Below, one piece after another: positions 27,937 to 34,614 of a stretch of 49,374 nucleotides of DNA (position 1 is its first letter; the number at the start of each line of letters is the position of its first letter). The notes under the pieces were generated by a model that saw only the letters and a program-made list of their open reading frames with translations, made no database searches and was not told the origin of the DNA. This DNA is from Candidatus Didemnitutus sp. (lineage in GTDB: Bacteria; Verrucomicrobiota; Verrucomicrobiia; Opitutales; Opitutaceae), in NCBI GenBank assembly GCA_030681265.1, contig JAUXXD010000146.1, positions 1-49,374 of the forward strand. The letters run 5' to 3'. The translations under genes were made by a program, and so were the position numbers.

Positions 27937-28530
27937 CTAGCGACGAAGTCGCGTTTCCAACTGTGTGCGAGCAGCGAACCAATCGGCGGCTACCAGACTA
28001 TACATCGCGGTATTGCGGACAAAGCCGTCGTAACGCGTCTGATAGTTGCGCAAAATTCCCTCGAATACGCCGCCGATGCGGGCAATAGCGCGCCGAGAGG
28101 GCTCGTTGCGTTCATCAGTCTTCAGCTGCACCCGCACCGCGCCGAGGTCGTCGAAGGCATGGCGCAGTTGCAGTAGTTTCGCCTCAGTGTTGAGCGCGGT
28201 GCGCTGGGCCTCGCGGGCGATCCAAGTGCTGCCGATCTCGAGCGCCCGATGGCCGCGGCGGATATCCAGAAAGCGAGTTGAGCCCACGACGACACCGTCG
28301 CTCCGCCGCACCGTGGCCCACGTGACTTCGGTGCCAGCGGCCTGCTGCTTGAGCGCGTCGGCAATCCAGCGCTCCACCTCGGCCAAGGAGCCGAACTCAG
28401 GCGTCAACGCCCACGTCCATTCCTCGGGACGGTTGCCCGCGGCAAAAAGACCAGCAGCATGTCCGGGGGCGATGGGCTCCAGTCGAACATGCAGGCCTTC
28501 GAGCAAGATCGGACGGGGATCGAAATTCAT
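27937..28530 (-). CDS. GNAT-family N-acetyltransferase (RimJ/RimL-like)
   Basis: Soluble acetyltransferase of 197 aa. The opening LEGLHVRLEPIAPGHAAGLFA is the RimJ/RimL-type start. The acetyl-CoA region appears as ALEIGSTWIAREAQRTALNTEAKLLQL, and the pattern RVQLKTDERNEPSRRAIARIG is the family's conserved final part. Many relatives modify ribosomal proteins or antibiotics, and the substrate here is unknown. It is the last clear host gene before the prophage boundary. Confidence 0.88.
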   Translation of the reverse strand: MNFDPRPILLEGLHVRLEPIAPGHAAGLFAAGNRPEEWTWALTPEFGSLAEVERWIADALKQQAAGTEVTWATVRRSDGVVVGSTRFLDIRRGHRALEIGSTWIAREAQRTALNTEAKLLQLRHAFDDLGAVRVQLKTDERNEPSRRAIARIGGVFEGILRNYQTRYDGFVRNTAMYSLVAADWFAARTQLETRLRR

Positions 28531-28629
28531 GCCGAAGAGGTAAGCGTCAGGAAGGCCTCTGACTCAAGGACCGACTCCGGGTCGGCCGACCTGAACAGGG
28601 GCAGAATCAGTCGATTCGGCCTCTAAAAA

Positions 28630-28653
28630 TGGTCGGGCTGGTGAGATTCGAAC
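28630..28653 (-). other. tRNA 3'-end remnant: prophage attachment site
   Basis: Read on the minus strand this stretch is a tRNA T-loop (GTTCGAAT), the 3' half of the T-stem (CTCAC), the 3' acceptor strand (CAGCCCG), discriminator A and an encoded CCA. The 5' half of the T-stem and everything before it do not match a tRNA: CTCACA precedes the loop where a complement to CTCAC is needed. A G72 and A73 acceptor end suits tRNA-Pro. The break in tRNA sequence is what integration into a tRNA 3' end leaves at one end of an element. No second copy lies in the window, so the intact tRNA should be at the other end, beyond 49,374. Confidence 0.78.
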
Positions 28654-28787
28654 TGTGAGCGTGGTATGTGGTGCGGTTCGTGTTTGGTTTTATTCTAGGT
28701 GCGAACAGAGGCGGTCAGTTCGTCCGTAGATGCATGCTTCGAGCGTGTCATTGCAGCGTGGAAATAATAGCATCTGGCCCGGCTGAC

Positions 28788-29084
28788 TCATGCTGGCTTT
28801 TCTTTTTTGTGTCTTCGACGTTCGCGGCGCGTAGAGTAGTTTCCCACGTCTTCGGCGACTCGCAGTTGAAAAACCGGACTTTCAAAGCGGATCTTTAATG
28901 GAAACGTGATACTGCGGCCAGACTCGATGTAATGCTCGATCAACGCCCGCACCGCAAAGCGCCCGAGTGCCGAGGGGGTGTTATTACCGCAGATGGCAGC
29001 GAGCTGGTCCATCTCGTCTTTTTCAACCGCAGTCAGACGAACCATCAGCTGCTCTGAAAGTTTCGGCGTATCCTTGTCGCTCAT
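28788..29084 (-). CDS. Ribbon-helix-helix-like phage regulator (minus strand)
   Basis: Small basic protein of 98 aa. Residues 9-52 (KLSEQLMVRLTAVEKDEMDQ, then a SALGRFAVRALIEHY helix) fit an Arc/CopG-type ribbon-helix-helix; the C-terminus is highly basic (RRERRRHKKEK). It is transcribed divergently from a second small protein that shares the KLSEQ and VR start, so the two look like paralogues. It is the first gene inside the prophage and the only minus-strand gene in the early region apart from a broken one. By analogy it may be a lysogeny or copy-control repressor. The assignment rests on pattern only. Confidence 0.65.
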   Translation of the reverse strand: MSDKDTPKLSEQLMVRLTAVEKDEMDQLAAICGNNTPSALGRFAVRALIEHYIESGRSITFPLKIRFESPVFQLRVAEDVGNYSTRRERRRHKKEKPA

Positions 29085-29099
29085 CAGGCTAAGCTGTCA

Positions 29100-29163
29100 G
29101 GAAAAGATAGCGGGAGTAACTTTTTTCTTGCTAGTTAGGATAGCGCCGCTATCGCTGCTATCT
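29100..29163. promoter_or_regulatory. GATAGC operator between divergent regulators
   Basis: Four copies of the hexamer GATAGC lie in the 79-bp divergent gap: direct at 29106-29111 and 29139-29144, and inverted at 29148-29153 and 29157-29162. The middle pair forms GATAGC-GCC-GCTATC. The last copy ends one base before the ATG at 29164, so bound repressor would block translation start or transcription of the rightward gene. Dyad spacing suits a ribbon-helix-helix dimer pair. Confidence 0.6.
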
Positions 29164-29418
29164 ATGGGCGAGAAATTAAGTGAGCAGATTTTGGTCCGCG
29201 TGGCGGCGTCGGATATGGAGCGGATTCAGGCGGTTTGTGCGCGTCGAAAGACGCGGCCAACGCAGTTGGCGCGGGAGGGGTTGTTTGAGACGTTGGCGCG
29301 TTACGAGGTATCGGCCCCGGCGGTGGATGCGGAGACGGCGGAACTTGTGTCGCAGGCCAAATCAATGGGGCTTAATATTGCGGAAATGATTCGCGCGGCG
29401 TTGCGCAGTGCCGCCTGA
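29164..29418 (+). CDS. Ribbon-helix-helix-like phage regulator (plus strand)
   Basis: Protein of 84 aa that starts MGEKLSEQILVRVAASDMER and resembles the divergent 28788-29084 product in its first 40 residues. The predicted strand ILVRVA is followed by two helices (MERIQAVCARR and TQLAREGLFETLARY), as in ribbon-helix-helix proteins. The C-terminal tail (VSQAKSMGLNIAEMIRAALRSAA) may be for oligomerisation. I chose the ATG at 29164; a much longer open frame upstream crosses the operator and is not credible. It opens the long rightward early gene run. Confidence 0.65.
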   Translation: MGEKLSEQILVRVAASDMERIQAVCARRKTRPTQLAREGLFETLARYEVSAPAVDAETAELVSQAKSMGLNIAEMIRAALRSAA

Positions 29419-29432
29419 CGACCATGTATCTT

Positions 29433-29795
29433 ATGAGCGAAACAACGATCCCGCGAGCGCCCGGTTCCGGCGCGTCATCCCGCAGGCCTTCGGCGCTGCG
29501 TATTCTGCACCGGCTGTGCTGGCGTTTTCGTTCGAGCTCGGCGCCGCGATTGGGAGTTGAAGTGATGGCGGAGCAGCTGGCTCGGCAGGAGAAGGAAACA
29601 GTCTCGTGTGCGAAAGAGGCGACGAAGATCGAGGGATTCCTGCAAACGACGCGACAGGCGTTGACGGCGGCGCTGACGGATGACGAGACGCCGGGCGTAA
29701 TCACGCAGGCAGAAGCCGATGAAATCGCGCGAGTGATGATGAGGAACGCGTCGGCCGCGCACGCGCACACAAAGCACCTCAACGCGTTGCTCTGA
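29433..29795 (+). CDS. Hypothetical phage early protein
   Basis: Protein of about 120 aa with no recognised domain. The middle has a charged helical stretch (MAEQLARQEKETVSCAKEAT) that may form a coiled coil, and the end is ITQAEADEIARVMMRNA. An ATG three codons earlier (29424) is an alternative start and neither has a clear ribosome-binding site. Its TGA overlaps the ATG of the next gene (TGATG), so it is part of the early operon. Confidence 0.55.
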   Translation: MSETTIPRAPGSGASSRRPSALRILHRLCWRFRSSSAPRLGVEVMAEQLARQEKETVSCAKEATKIEGFLQTTRQALTAALTDDETPGVITQAEADEIARVMMRNASAAHAHTKHLNALL

Positions 29796-30073
29796 TGACG
29801 TTGGATGCTCCTACCCTCGACGCGCTGGCAGACCGCATCACGGTGCGCGTGCTGGCAGCGCTGCGTGGCACGGCTGCGGCACCGTTACCGCGTGTTTTAT
29901 CGGGCACGGAGGCGCTGAGCGTGGAGGGTTTCGCGGCGGCGGTGGGCCGCTCCGAGGTGTGGGTATATCGGCAAATTCGAGCCCGGCGCATTGCGGTGCG
30001 CAAGTGCGGCAAGCCCTACCAGATCCCGTGCGGCGAGATCGGGAAGTTCACCAAAACGACAGCGACAACCTGA
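29795..30073 (+). CDS. Excisionase-like helix-turn-helix protein
   Basis: Protein of 92 aa with a C-terminal MerR/HTH_17-type domain: LSVEGFAAAVGRSEVWVYRQIRA, then RRIAVRKCGKPYQIPCGEIGKF. This is the standard layout of phage excisionases and small DNA-binding factors. The N-terminal 35 residues (TLDALADRITVRVLAAL) form a predicted helix. It overlaps the previous gene at TGATG. Since the only integrase in the window lies about 12 kb away, whether this is its Xis partner cannot be told from the sequence. Confidence 0.72.
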   Translation: MTLDAPTLDALADRITVRVLAALRGTAAAPLPRVLSGTEALSVEGFAAAVGRSEVWVYRQIRARRIAVRKCGKPYQIPCGEIGKFTKTTATT

Positions 30074-30155
30074 GCGAAAATGAAATCTAACGAATGCAGC
30101 CCCGGCCCACTGGTGCGTTCCTTGACGCCGGAGTGTAAGAAGGAGGAGGTGGCAC

Positions 30156-30752
30156 GTGTATAACGCGCAATCATCTCGCTTCGAACCGCCGGCTATTCAA
30201 CAGGCTCGGGGCACTTCTTGTGGCGCATTGAATCGCGCGCTCTCAATTTCCTCCGTCGCTCGCACGGCTCACTCCGGCCCGGTGACAACCCCACTCGCTG
30301 TGCGAAAGCGCAGCGGTGCGGTCCACGCCAATGTCAGCGAAGTCCGGGCAGCGGGCGCCGGGGATTCTTTTCAGCTGAGCGCGAAGGCGGTGTCGGCGCT
30401 GACGGGGATCGTGGTGCTGGATCTCTACGAGTTGCACGGTGCGATGGGTTCGCCGGGGCATTTTTTCTACCGGTATAACCGCATCGTCTACACGGCGCGC
30501 GGGTTGGTGGAGTTGGCGAAGAATTTGCGGGAGGCGGGGCATCACTCAGGCGCGGAGCGGCTGAGTGATGCATTGCGGAGTGCCCGTTCGACAGGCTCAG
30601 GGCAGGCGGAATGCGGAGTGCGGAGGGCCGGGGAGAAGAATGCGGAGTGCGGAGGGCGGAGCGCGGAGGGCTGTGAAACAGTGAGCAGTGAGCGGGGAGC
30701 GGTGAGCGGGGGGCGTAGCTGGCTGAATGAGTGGGAGGATTTGCACGGATGA
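30156..30752 (+). CDS. Hypothetical phage protein with repeat-derived tail
   Basis: Protein of 198 aa. The GTG start at 30156 is set by a strong ribosome-binding site (AGGAGGAGGTG at 30141-30151). The central part (about 65-125, FQLSAKAVSALTGIVVLDLYE and FFYRYNRIVYTARGLVELAK) looks folded and could bind DNA. The last 60 residues are translated from repeat DNA (GCGGAGTGCGGAG and GTGAGCAGTGAGC type). A CCCGTTCGACAGGCTCAGGG element lies at 30583-30602. The frame stays open and ends with SWLNEWEDLHG in an ATGA overlap with the next gene, so the repeats were gained without breaking it. Confidence 0.6.
   Translation: MYNAQSSRFEPPAIQQARGTSCGALNRALSISSVARTAHSGPVTTPLAVRKRSGAVHANVSEVRAAGAGDSFQLSAKAVSALTGIVVLDLYELHGAMGSPGHFFYRYNRIVYTARGLVELAKNLREAGHHSGAERLSDALRSARSTGSGQAECGVRRAGEKNAECGGRSAEGCETVSSERGAVSGGRSWLNEWEDLHG
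30196..30212. repeat. First copy of ACAGGCTCRGGGC-type repeat
   Basis: TTCAACAGGCTCGGGGC at 30196-30212 differs at only two positions from the element at 30587-30603 (TTCGACAGGCTCAGGGC). Both fall in the same coding frame region of one gene. The motif resembles a short palindrome-like repeat that is widespread in environmental bacterial genomes. Confidence 0.5.
30540..30720. repeat. Low-complexity repeat block inside a coding region
   Basis: The block starts with a perfect 10-bp inverted repeat (CATCACTCAG at 30540-30549, CTGAGTGATG at 30561-30570). It then has the CCCGTTCGACAGGCTCAGGG element, two runs of TGCGGAGTGCGGAGGGC (about 30612-30626 and 30640-30656) and a GTGAGC-rich part (30680-30708). 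The composition is purine-rich on the plus strand. Confidence 0.65.
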
Positions 30753-30997
30753 GCGGGGCGTGTGCCATCTTTCGTGCGCCAGATCCGCGGCCGGCGTCGC
30801 GCTCGGAGGCGGATGCGTTGGCGGATTTTCATGCGCCGTTGGTGGATAGCGTGGATGCGCAGATCGCGGCGGGGCGCGGCGTGGCGGCGCCGTGGCCGAC
30901 GCGGACGCTGCTGCGGCGCATGGAGCGAATGAGCGTGTCGGCTCGGGCGGAGTTTATCCGCGCGGTCGAAAAACTGGCGGAGACTTTTGCGCCATGA
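30749..30997 (+). CDS. Hypothetical phage early protein
   Basis: Protein of 82 aa, MSGACAIFRAPDPRPASRSE at the start and a helical end (SVSARAEFIRAVEKLAETFAP). No known domain. The ATG overlaps the upstream TGA (ATGA at 30749-30752), and its own TGA overlaps the next ATG (30994-30997), which is good support for a real translated gene in a coupled operon. Confidence 0.62.
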   Translation: MSGACAIFRAPDPRPASRSEADALADFHAPLVDSVDAQIAAGRGVAAPWPTRTLLRRMERMSVSARAEFIRAVEKLAETFAP

Positions 30998-31827
30998 TGC
31001 ACCACGCGCTCGGGCGCTCTTATATTCGCACGGCGGATGGGGCCGAGGGGGTGGAGCTTCGGTCGCCGCGCGACTTTTTGGAGGCGTCTGAGGAGGTGAC
31101 GGCGTCGGAGGCGATGGCGATCCGTGTGGAGGCGGTGAACAGCGCGACGGCGTGGATACTTGAGGCTAGTCCGCATCCGCGGGATGTGGCGGTGAGGTTG
31201 TTGGTGGCGACGCGGGCTTTTGTGCCGGCGCTTGTCTACGCGCTGCCGACGGCGGATTTGCTGGCGGTGACGAAGCCAGATGCGCGGCAGCGGGAGATTG
31301 CATTGATGCGGGTGCTGATGGCGGCGCCGGAAGCATCGGCGGCGGCGGCGAGGAAGCATGGTTGGCGGATCACTGCGGCGCTGGCGCGGGCGCATCGGCG
31401 GGAGCGGCACACTTACCAGGCGAGCGCGACGCCGAGCGCGGTGGATCGGTTGCGCGCAGCTGCGCCGGACACTCCGGCTGCGGAGGTGGAGTTGCGCGAT
31501 GCGGCGCTGGTGCGGTGGGTTCGGCATCTGTGGCAGGGTCGATCGAGTCTGGTGGAGGCGTTGAAGCATTTTTATACGATCGCGCGTGCGCTGGCGCCGG
31601 AGCGGGTGCTGAACATGACGGGCGAGGAAATCGCGACGTTCTTCGGGCAGGGTCGCGCGGCGCAGAGTGCGCGGGAGAAAGCACAGATCAACAAGCGGCT
31701 GGAGCGCGCGGGCGTGCGGGCGACGACGATGCGGTTCCAGAAGAGCGCGACGGCGTGCGCAAAGTATGCCGCGGCCGCGCGGGGCAATCACCACCGGGCG
31801 GAATCGGTCCGGGCGAAGGTGGCGTGA
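30994..31827 (+). CDS. Hypothetical phage protein, HTH-like C-terminus
   Basis: Protein of 277 aa, mostly helical and alanine/arginine-rich. The last 70 residues (RVLNMTGEEIATFFGQGRAA, then SAREKAQINKRLERAG) look like a helix-turn-helix of the kind seen in small verrucomicrobial proteins, so DNA binding is plausible. The earlier part (about 45-150) has no recognisable motif. The start at 30994 overlaps the upstream stop as ATGA; a second ATG follows at once. Codons end mainly in G (GCG, CTG, GTG), unlike the host genes. Confidence 0.65.
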   Translation: MMHHALGRSYIRTADGAEGVELRSPRDFLEASEEVTASEAMAIRVEAVNSATAWILEASPHPRDVAVRLLVATRAFVPALVYALPTADLLAVTKPDARQREIALMRVLMAAPEASAAAARKHGWRITAALARAHRRERHTYQASATPSAVDRLRAAAPDTPAAEVELRDAALVRWVRHLWQGRSSLVEALKHFYTIARALAPERVLNMTGEEIATFFGQGRAAQSAREKAQINKRLERAGVRATTMRFQKSATACAKYAAAARGNHHRAESVRAKVA

Positions 31828-31836
31828 GGCGCATGG

Positions 31837-31914
31837 ACCACGGATTTTTTGACCACGAAAAACACGAAACACACGAAAACGGAGGAACCACGGATGACAC
31901 AGATGAACACGGAT
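31837..31914. repeat. CCACGAAACACACGAA-type interspersed repeat, copy 1
   Basis: The stretch contains CCACGGATTT, CCACGAAAAACACGAAA, CACACGAAAACGGAGG and ACCACGGATGACACAG units. It is a recurrent intergenic repeat seen in Verrucomicrobia and Planctomycetes genomes. Its 3' end supplies GGAGG and ATG, so it doubles as the ribosome-binding site and start region of the next gene. Confidence 0.75.
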
Positions 31915-32202
31915 GCGGTGGCGTTGCTGGCGACGGTGGCGCGGGGATTGAAGCTGGCCCGCGCAACCGAGTCCATCACGTGGATCGACCCGAAAAAAGA
32001 GAAGCCTGACGCGGAGACGACGGTGTTGCTCGCCTGCGCGGATGGGGAAGTCATCCCGGGCTATCTCAGCTCGCGACATGCAGACGCGCGACGTGGTCGC
32101 GTGGGCGGAGTGGCCGGTTGGGCCTCAGTCCTTTTCCCCATGACACCCGAAGATATCAAATTCCACCGCGACAACGCGCCTAGAGCGGAGAAATCTTTAT
32201 GA
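31894..32202 (+). CDS. DUF551-like small phage protein
   Basis: Protein of about 102 aa. The body (ITWIDPKKEKPDAETTVLLA, DGEVIPGYL, GWASVLFPM) has the W-x-x-x-x-x-x-P-x-x-x-x-x-VL pattern of DUF551-type phage proteins of unknown function. The start codon chosen lies in the interspersed repeat and yields MTQMNTDAVALLATVARGLK; an in-frame ATG at 31849 is inside the repeat and unlikely. GGAGG at 31881-31885 is at suitable distance. The TGA overlaps the following ATG. Confidence 0.62.
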   Translation: MTQMNTDAVALLATVARGLKLARATESITWIDPKKEKPDAETTVLLACADGEVIPGYLSSRHADARRGRVGGVAGWASVLFPMTPEDIKFHRDNAPRAEKSL

Positions 32203-32411
32203 ACGCCTGCAAAGACGAAGACGACTGCCCCACACCTACTCGCTGTCGGCATCTGTGGCGCTGCCCGAGGGCCGAGAGCGTAATCCGCCCGAACGAAGAA
32301 GGTTCGGCTGTCGCGCGTTCCTCTTTGGCTGCTGGTTCGAAAGCAGCGGAGGACAGACTCGCGATGATCGCTGCTCTGGATGCGATGGAGGACGAGCAAT
32401 GGGAAGAGTAG
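32199..32411 (+). CDS. Hypothetical small phage protein
   Basis: Protein of 70 aa starting MNACKDEDDCPTPTRCRHLW. Three cysteines near the start could bind metal. The end is acidic (IAALDAMEDEQWEE). It overlaps the previous stop as ATGA at 32199-32202. No function can be given. Confidence 0.5.
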   Translation: MNACKDEDDCPTPTRCRHLWRCPRAESVIRPNEEGSAVARSSLAAGSKAAEDRLAMIAALDAMEDEQWEE

Positions 32412-32518
32412 CAAGACTACGTGCGCCGCTGTGGTGGTATCCCTATTTCGAAAATCCCTGCGACGAAACCGCTGCGGTCGAACAATAAGATCAGCAATTC
32501 GGGGGCCTAAAAAACGTC

Positions 32519-32929
32519 ATGAGAAAAACAGACCTGCCTTTTCTTCCTGCGACTCAATCGGAGCCTCTGGCGTCCGCGCCCCCGAATTGCGCTGTATCGC
32601 CGGGTTCGGCGGCTCGGTGCCCGAAGTGCAACGGCGTCGGATACCACGTCCGCGTCCGCAACTTCGACACCGAGGACGCCGACGTGTGGGAATGCCAATC
32701 GCCGCTCTGCACGGCCTACGGCCTGCTGTGGCACTCGCCGCGCCCGAAGGATGCGCTCGGCGAAATGCGGTGCGCTCTCCTCGCGCTGGTCGAAGCCGAG
32801 AAGGCCAGCCGCGACAACTTCGACAGCAACGCAATCGATCGAATCGAGCGAGCGATGCAGCGCGCTGACCGCGTGCTCTTTCCGGAACGCTATTCGCCGA
32901 ACCCTGATTCTGCGAAGAATTCTGCATAA
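32519..32929 (+). CDS. Zinc-ribbon-like small protein with shared C-terminus
   Basis: Protein of 136 aa. A CPKCNGVGYHV knuckle and ECQSPLC form a likely zinc ribbon (about 34-66). The C-terminus MQRADRVLFPERYSPNPDSA matches that of the product of 42123-42395 (MMRADRMLSPNPDSAKN), and the DNA has a 28-bp identical stretch. Codons end mainly in C, unlike the G-ending codons of the genes on either side, so it looks like a late arrival. The ribosome-binding site is weak. Confidence 0.6.
   Translation: MRKTDLPFLPATQSEPLASAPPNCAVSPGSAARCPKCNGVGYHVRVRNFDTEDADVWECQSPLCTAYGLLWHSPRPKDALGEMRCALLALVEAEKASRDNFDSNAIDRIERAMQRADRVLFPERYSPNPDSAKNSA
32894..32921 (+). repeat. 28-bp direct repeat, left copy
   Basis: This stretch (core GAACCCTGATTCTGCGAAG) is identical over 28 bp to 42360-42387. 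Both copies form the last codons of small genes and are followed by similar GCATAAC/GCAGATAAC sequence. Confidence 0.9.
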
Positions 32930-32987
32930 CGAAATCCATAAATCTCGGAGCTGCTACGTTCTCTATTTTTCTGACCCATCTTAATTT

Positions 32988-34538
32988 ATGACCATCGCTT
33001 CCTCTCCTGTTCTCACGATCCGCGTTGCGGATATTACGGCTTCGCCGTTGAATCCGCGGCACACGCGCTCGCGCGCCTACGCTGAGGAGAAGTTGCGCGA
33101 GCTGGGGGAATCCATGCTGAGCGCGCCGGGGCAACTGGAGGCGGTGCTGGTGCGCCCGCGCTCCGCCGCTCCGGGCAAGTATGAGCTGGTGAACGGCGAG
33201 CGGCGCTGGCGCGCGGCGAAACTGGGGGGGATGGTGGAGATCGCGGCGCGGGTGTCGCCGCTGACGGATGGCGAGGCGCTGGATATCATGCTGGCGGTGG
33301 GCTCGGGCGCGAATGTCGAGCCGTTGACGGCGTTAGAACAGGCGGAGGGCTACCAGCGGCTCATGGCGTTGCGGGGCTACGACGTAGGCAAGCTGGCGAA
33401 GCATTTGGGGCGCTCGGATATGACGGTGTGCCGGAGCTTGGCATTGCTGGATTTGCCGCCGATTGGCCGCGAGGCGTTGGAGGCGGGCACGCTCTCAGCG
33501 ACGACGGCGTGGCGCATCGCACGCATCCCGGGCGCAGACATGCGCGAGCGGGCGGCGAAGGAAATATTGAACAACGACATGCATGGTGGTGTGATGCCGG
33601 AGCGGGCGGCGGCGGAGTGGATCGAAACGACGATCTGCCGGACGCTGAAGGGCGCGGTGTTTTCGATGCGTGATGCGACGTTGCTGCCGTCGGCGGGGGC
33701 GTGTGAGACGTGCCGCTTTCGTTCGGGGAACAATCCGGAGGAGTATGGCGACGTGCGCGATAAGTTCAAGTGCATGCATCCGGCGTGTTTCGAACAGAAG
33801 GTGGCGGCGCAGCGCGCGCGGGTGCTGGCGGAGGAGAAGAATGAGGGCAAGCAGCCGCTGACGCCGGAGGAAAATGCCGAGACGTTCAAGGCGGGCGAAC
33901 ATGGTCTAGCGTTTGATGCAGAGTTCGTTGCCTACACTCAGCCCCCGACGCTGGATTTGTTGAAAAAGGAAATCACCGGGCCGGTGCCGACGTGGCGGGC
34001 GCTGTGTGGCTCTCGAGTGCAGGTGTATGTGGGCATCAATCAAGACGGCATGGCCGTGGATCTGGTGCGGCTGGGTGAGGCGTTCGCGGCGGTGTCGGAG
34101 CCGACGATTTTCAATAAGGACACGGTGCGGCGCTACGGGTTGGCGATGGAGTCGGCGATCGTGACGCTGGCGGCGAAGGGTCGCACGGCGTCGGAGATTG
34201 CAGCGGAGAAGCATTTGCCGGTGGAGCATGTGCGGGCGGTGCTGGCGCGGACGCGGCAGCACCGGAGTGCGCCGGCCGTCGTGCGGCGGGCGAAGGCGGA
34301 AGACGGTGCTGGGGAGCAATACGGCACAGCGATGGCTGCTGAGCCTCGGCTGTGTGATCAGCTGGGCGCGAGTAAGCTGGTGTTCGAAGCTGATTTTAAT
34401 GCGTTGATGGAGCTGGTGGTGAATGCGCACCACGATTGGAAGTCCGCGCCGGAGGCATGGCTAATCGCGGCAGAGGCGGTGCTGCGGCGGCATGACCGGA
34501 TCGATGATGACGAAGAGGAGTCGACCACCGAAGGCTGA
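32988..34538 (+). CDS. ParB/RepB/Spo0J-family protein
   Basis: DNA-binding protein of 516 aa. The N-terminal ParB nucleotide-binding domain shows ITASPLNPRHTRS and ELVNGERRWRAAKLGG. The central helix-turn-helix is DVGKLAKHLGRSDMTVCRSL. A zinc-ribbon-like part (ACETCRFRSGNNP, later KCMHPACFEQK) follows at about residues 240-270, as in phage and plasmid ParB relatives. The C-terminal 200 residues are alpha-helical with a second possible HTH (GRTASEIAAEKHLPVEHVRA). No ParA partner is visible, so a role in gene regulation or replication is as likely as partition. It starts the replication block. Confidence 0.85.
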   Translation: MTIASSPVLTIRVADITASPLNPRHTRSRAYAEEKLRELGESMLSAPGQLEAVLVRPRSAAPGKYELVNGERRWRAAKLGGMVEIAARVSPLTDGEALDIMLAVGSGANVEPLTALEQAEGYQRLMALRGYDVGKLAKHLGRSDMTVCRSLALLDLPPIGREALEAGTLSATTAWRIARIPGADMRERAAKEILNNDMHGGVMPERAAAEWIETTICRTLKGAVFSMRDATLLPSAGACETCRFRSGNNPEEYGDVRDKFKCMHPACFEQKVAAQRARVLAEEKNEGKQPLTPEENAETFKAGEHGLAFDAEFVAYTQPPTLDLLKKEITGPVPTWRALCGSRVQVYVGINQDGMAVDLVRLGEAFAAVSEPTIFNKDTVRRYGLAMESAIVTLAAKGRTASEIAAEKHLPVEHVRAVLARTRQHRSAPAVVRRAKAEDGAGEQYGTAMAAEPRLCDQLGASKLVFEADFNALMELVVNAHHDWKSAPEAWLIAAEAVLRRHDRIDDDEEESTTEG

Positions 34539-34542
34539 GTGG

Positions 34543-34606
34543 CCCACGGAACACACGGAAGACACGAAAAGGGTTAACCACGAAAACCACGAAACACACG
34601 AAAGAG
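34543..34606. repeat. CCACGAAACACACGAA-type interspersed repeat, copy 2
   Basis: Second copy of the repeat: CCACGGAACACACGG, GACACGAAAAGGG, then AACCACGAAAACCACG and AAACACACGAAAGAGG. As in the first copy, it sits directly in front of a gene and provides a GAGGGG ribosome-binding site before the ATG at 34615. Confidence 0.75.
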
Positions 34607-34614
34607 GGGAACTT

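Noticed and set aside
31837-34606. CCACGAAACACACGAA copies as a possible CRISPR array
   Set aside because: Units are of unequal length without spacers of constant size, only two separated copies exist, and no cas genes are near.
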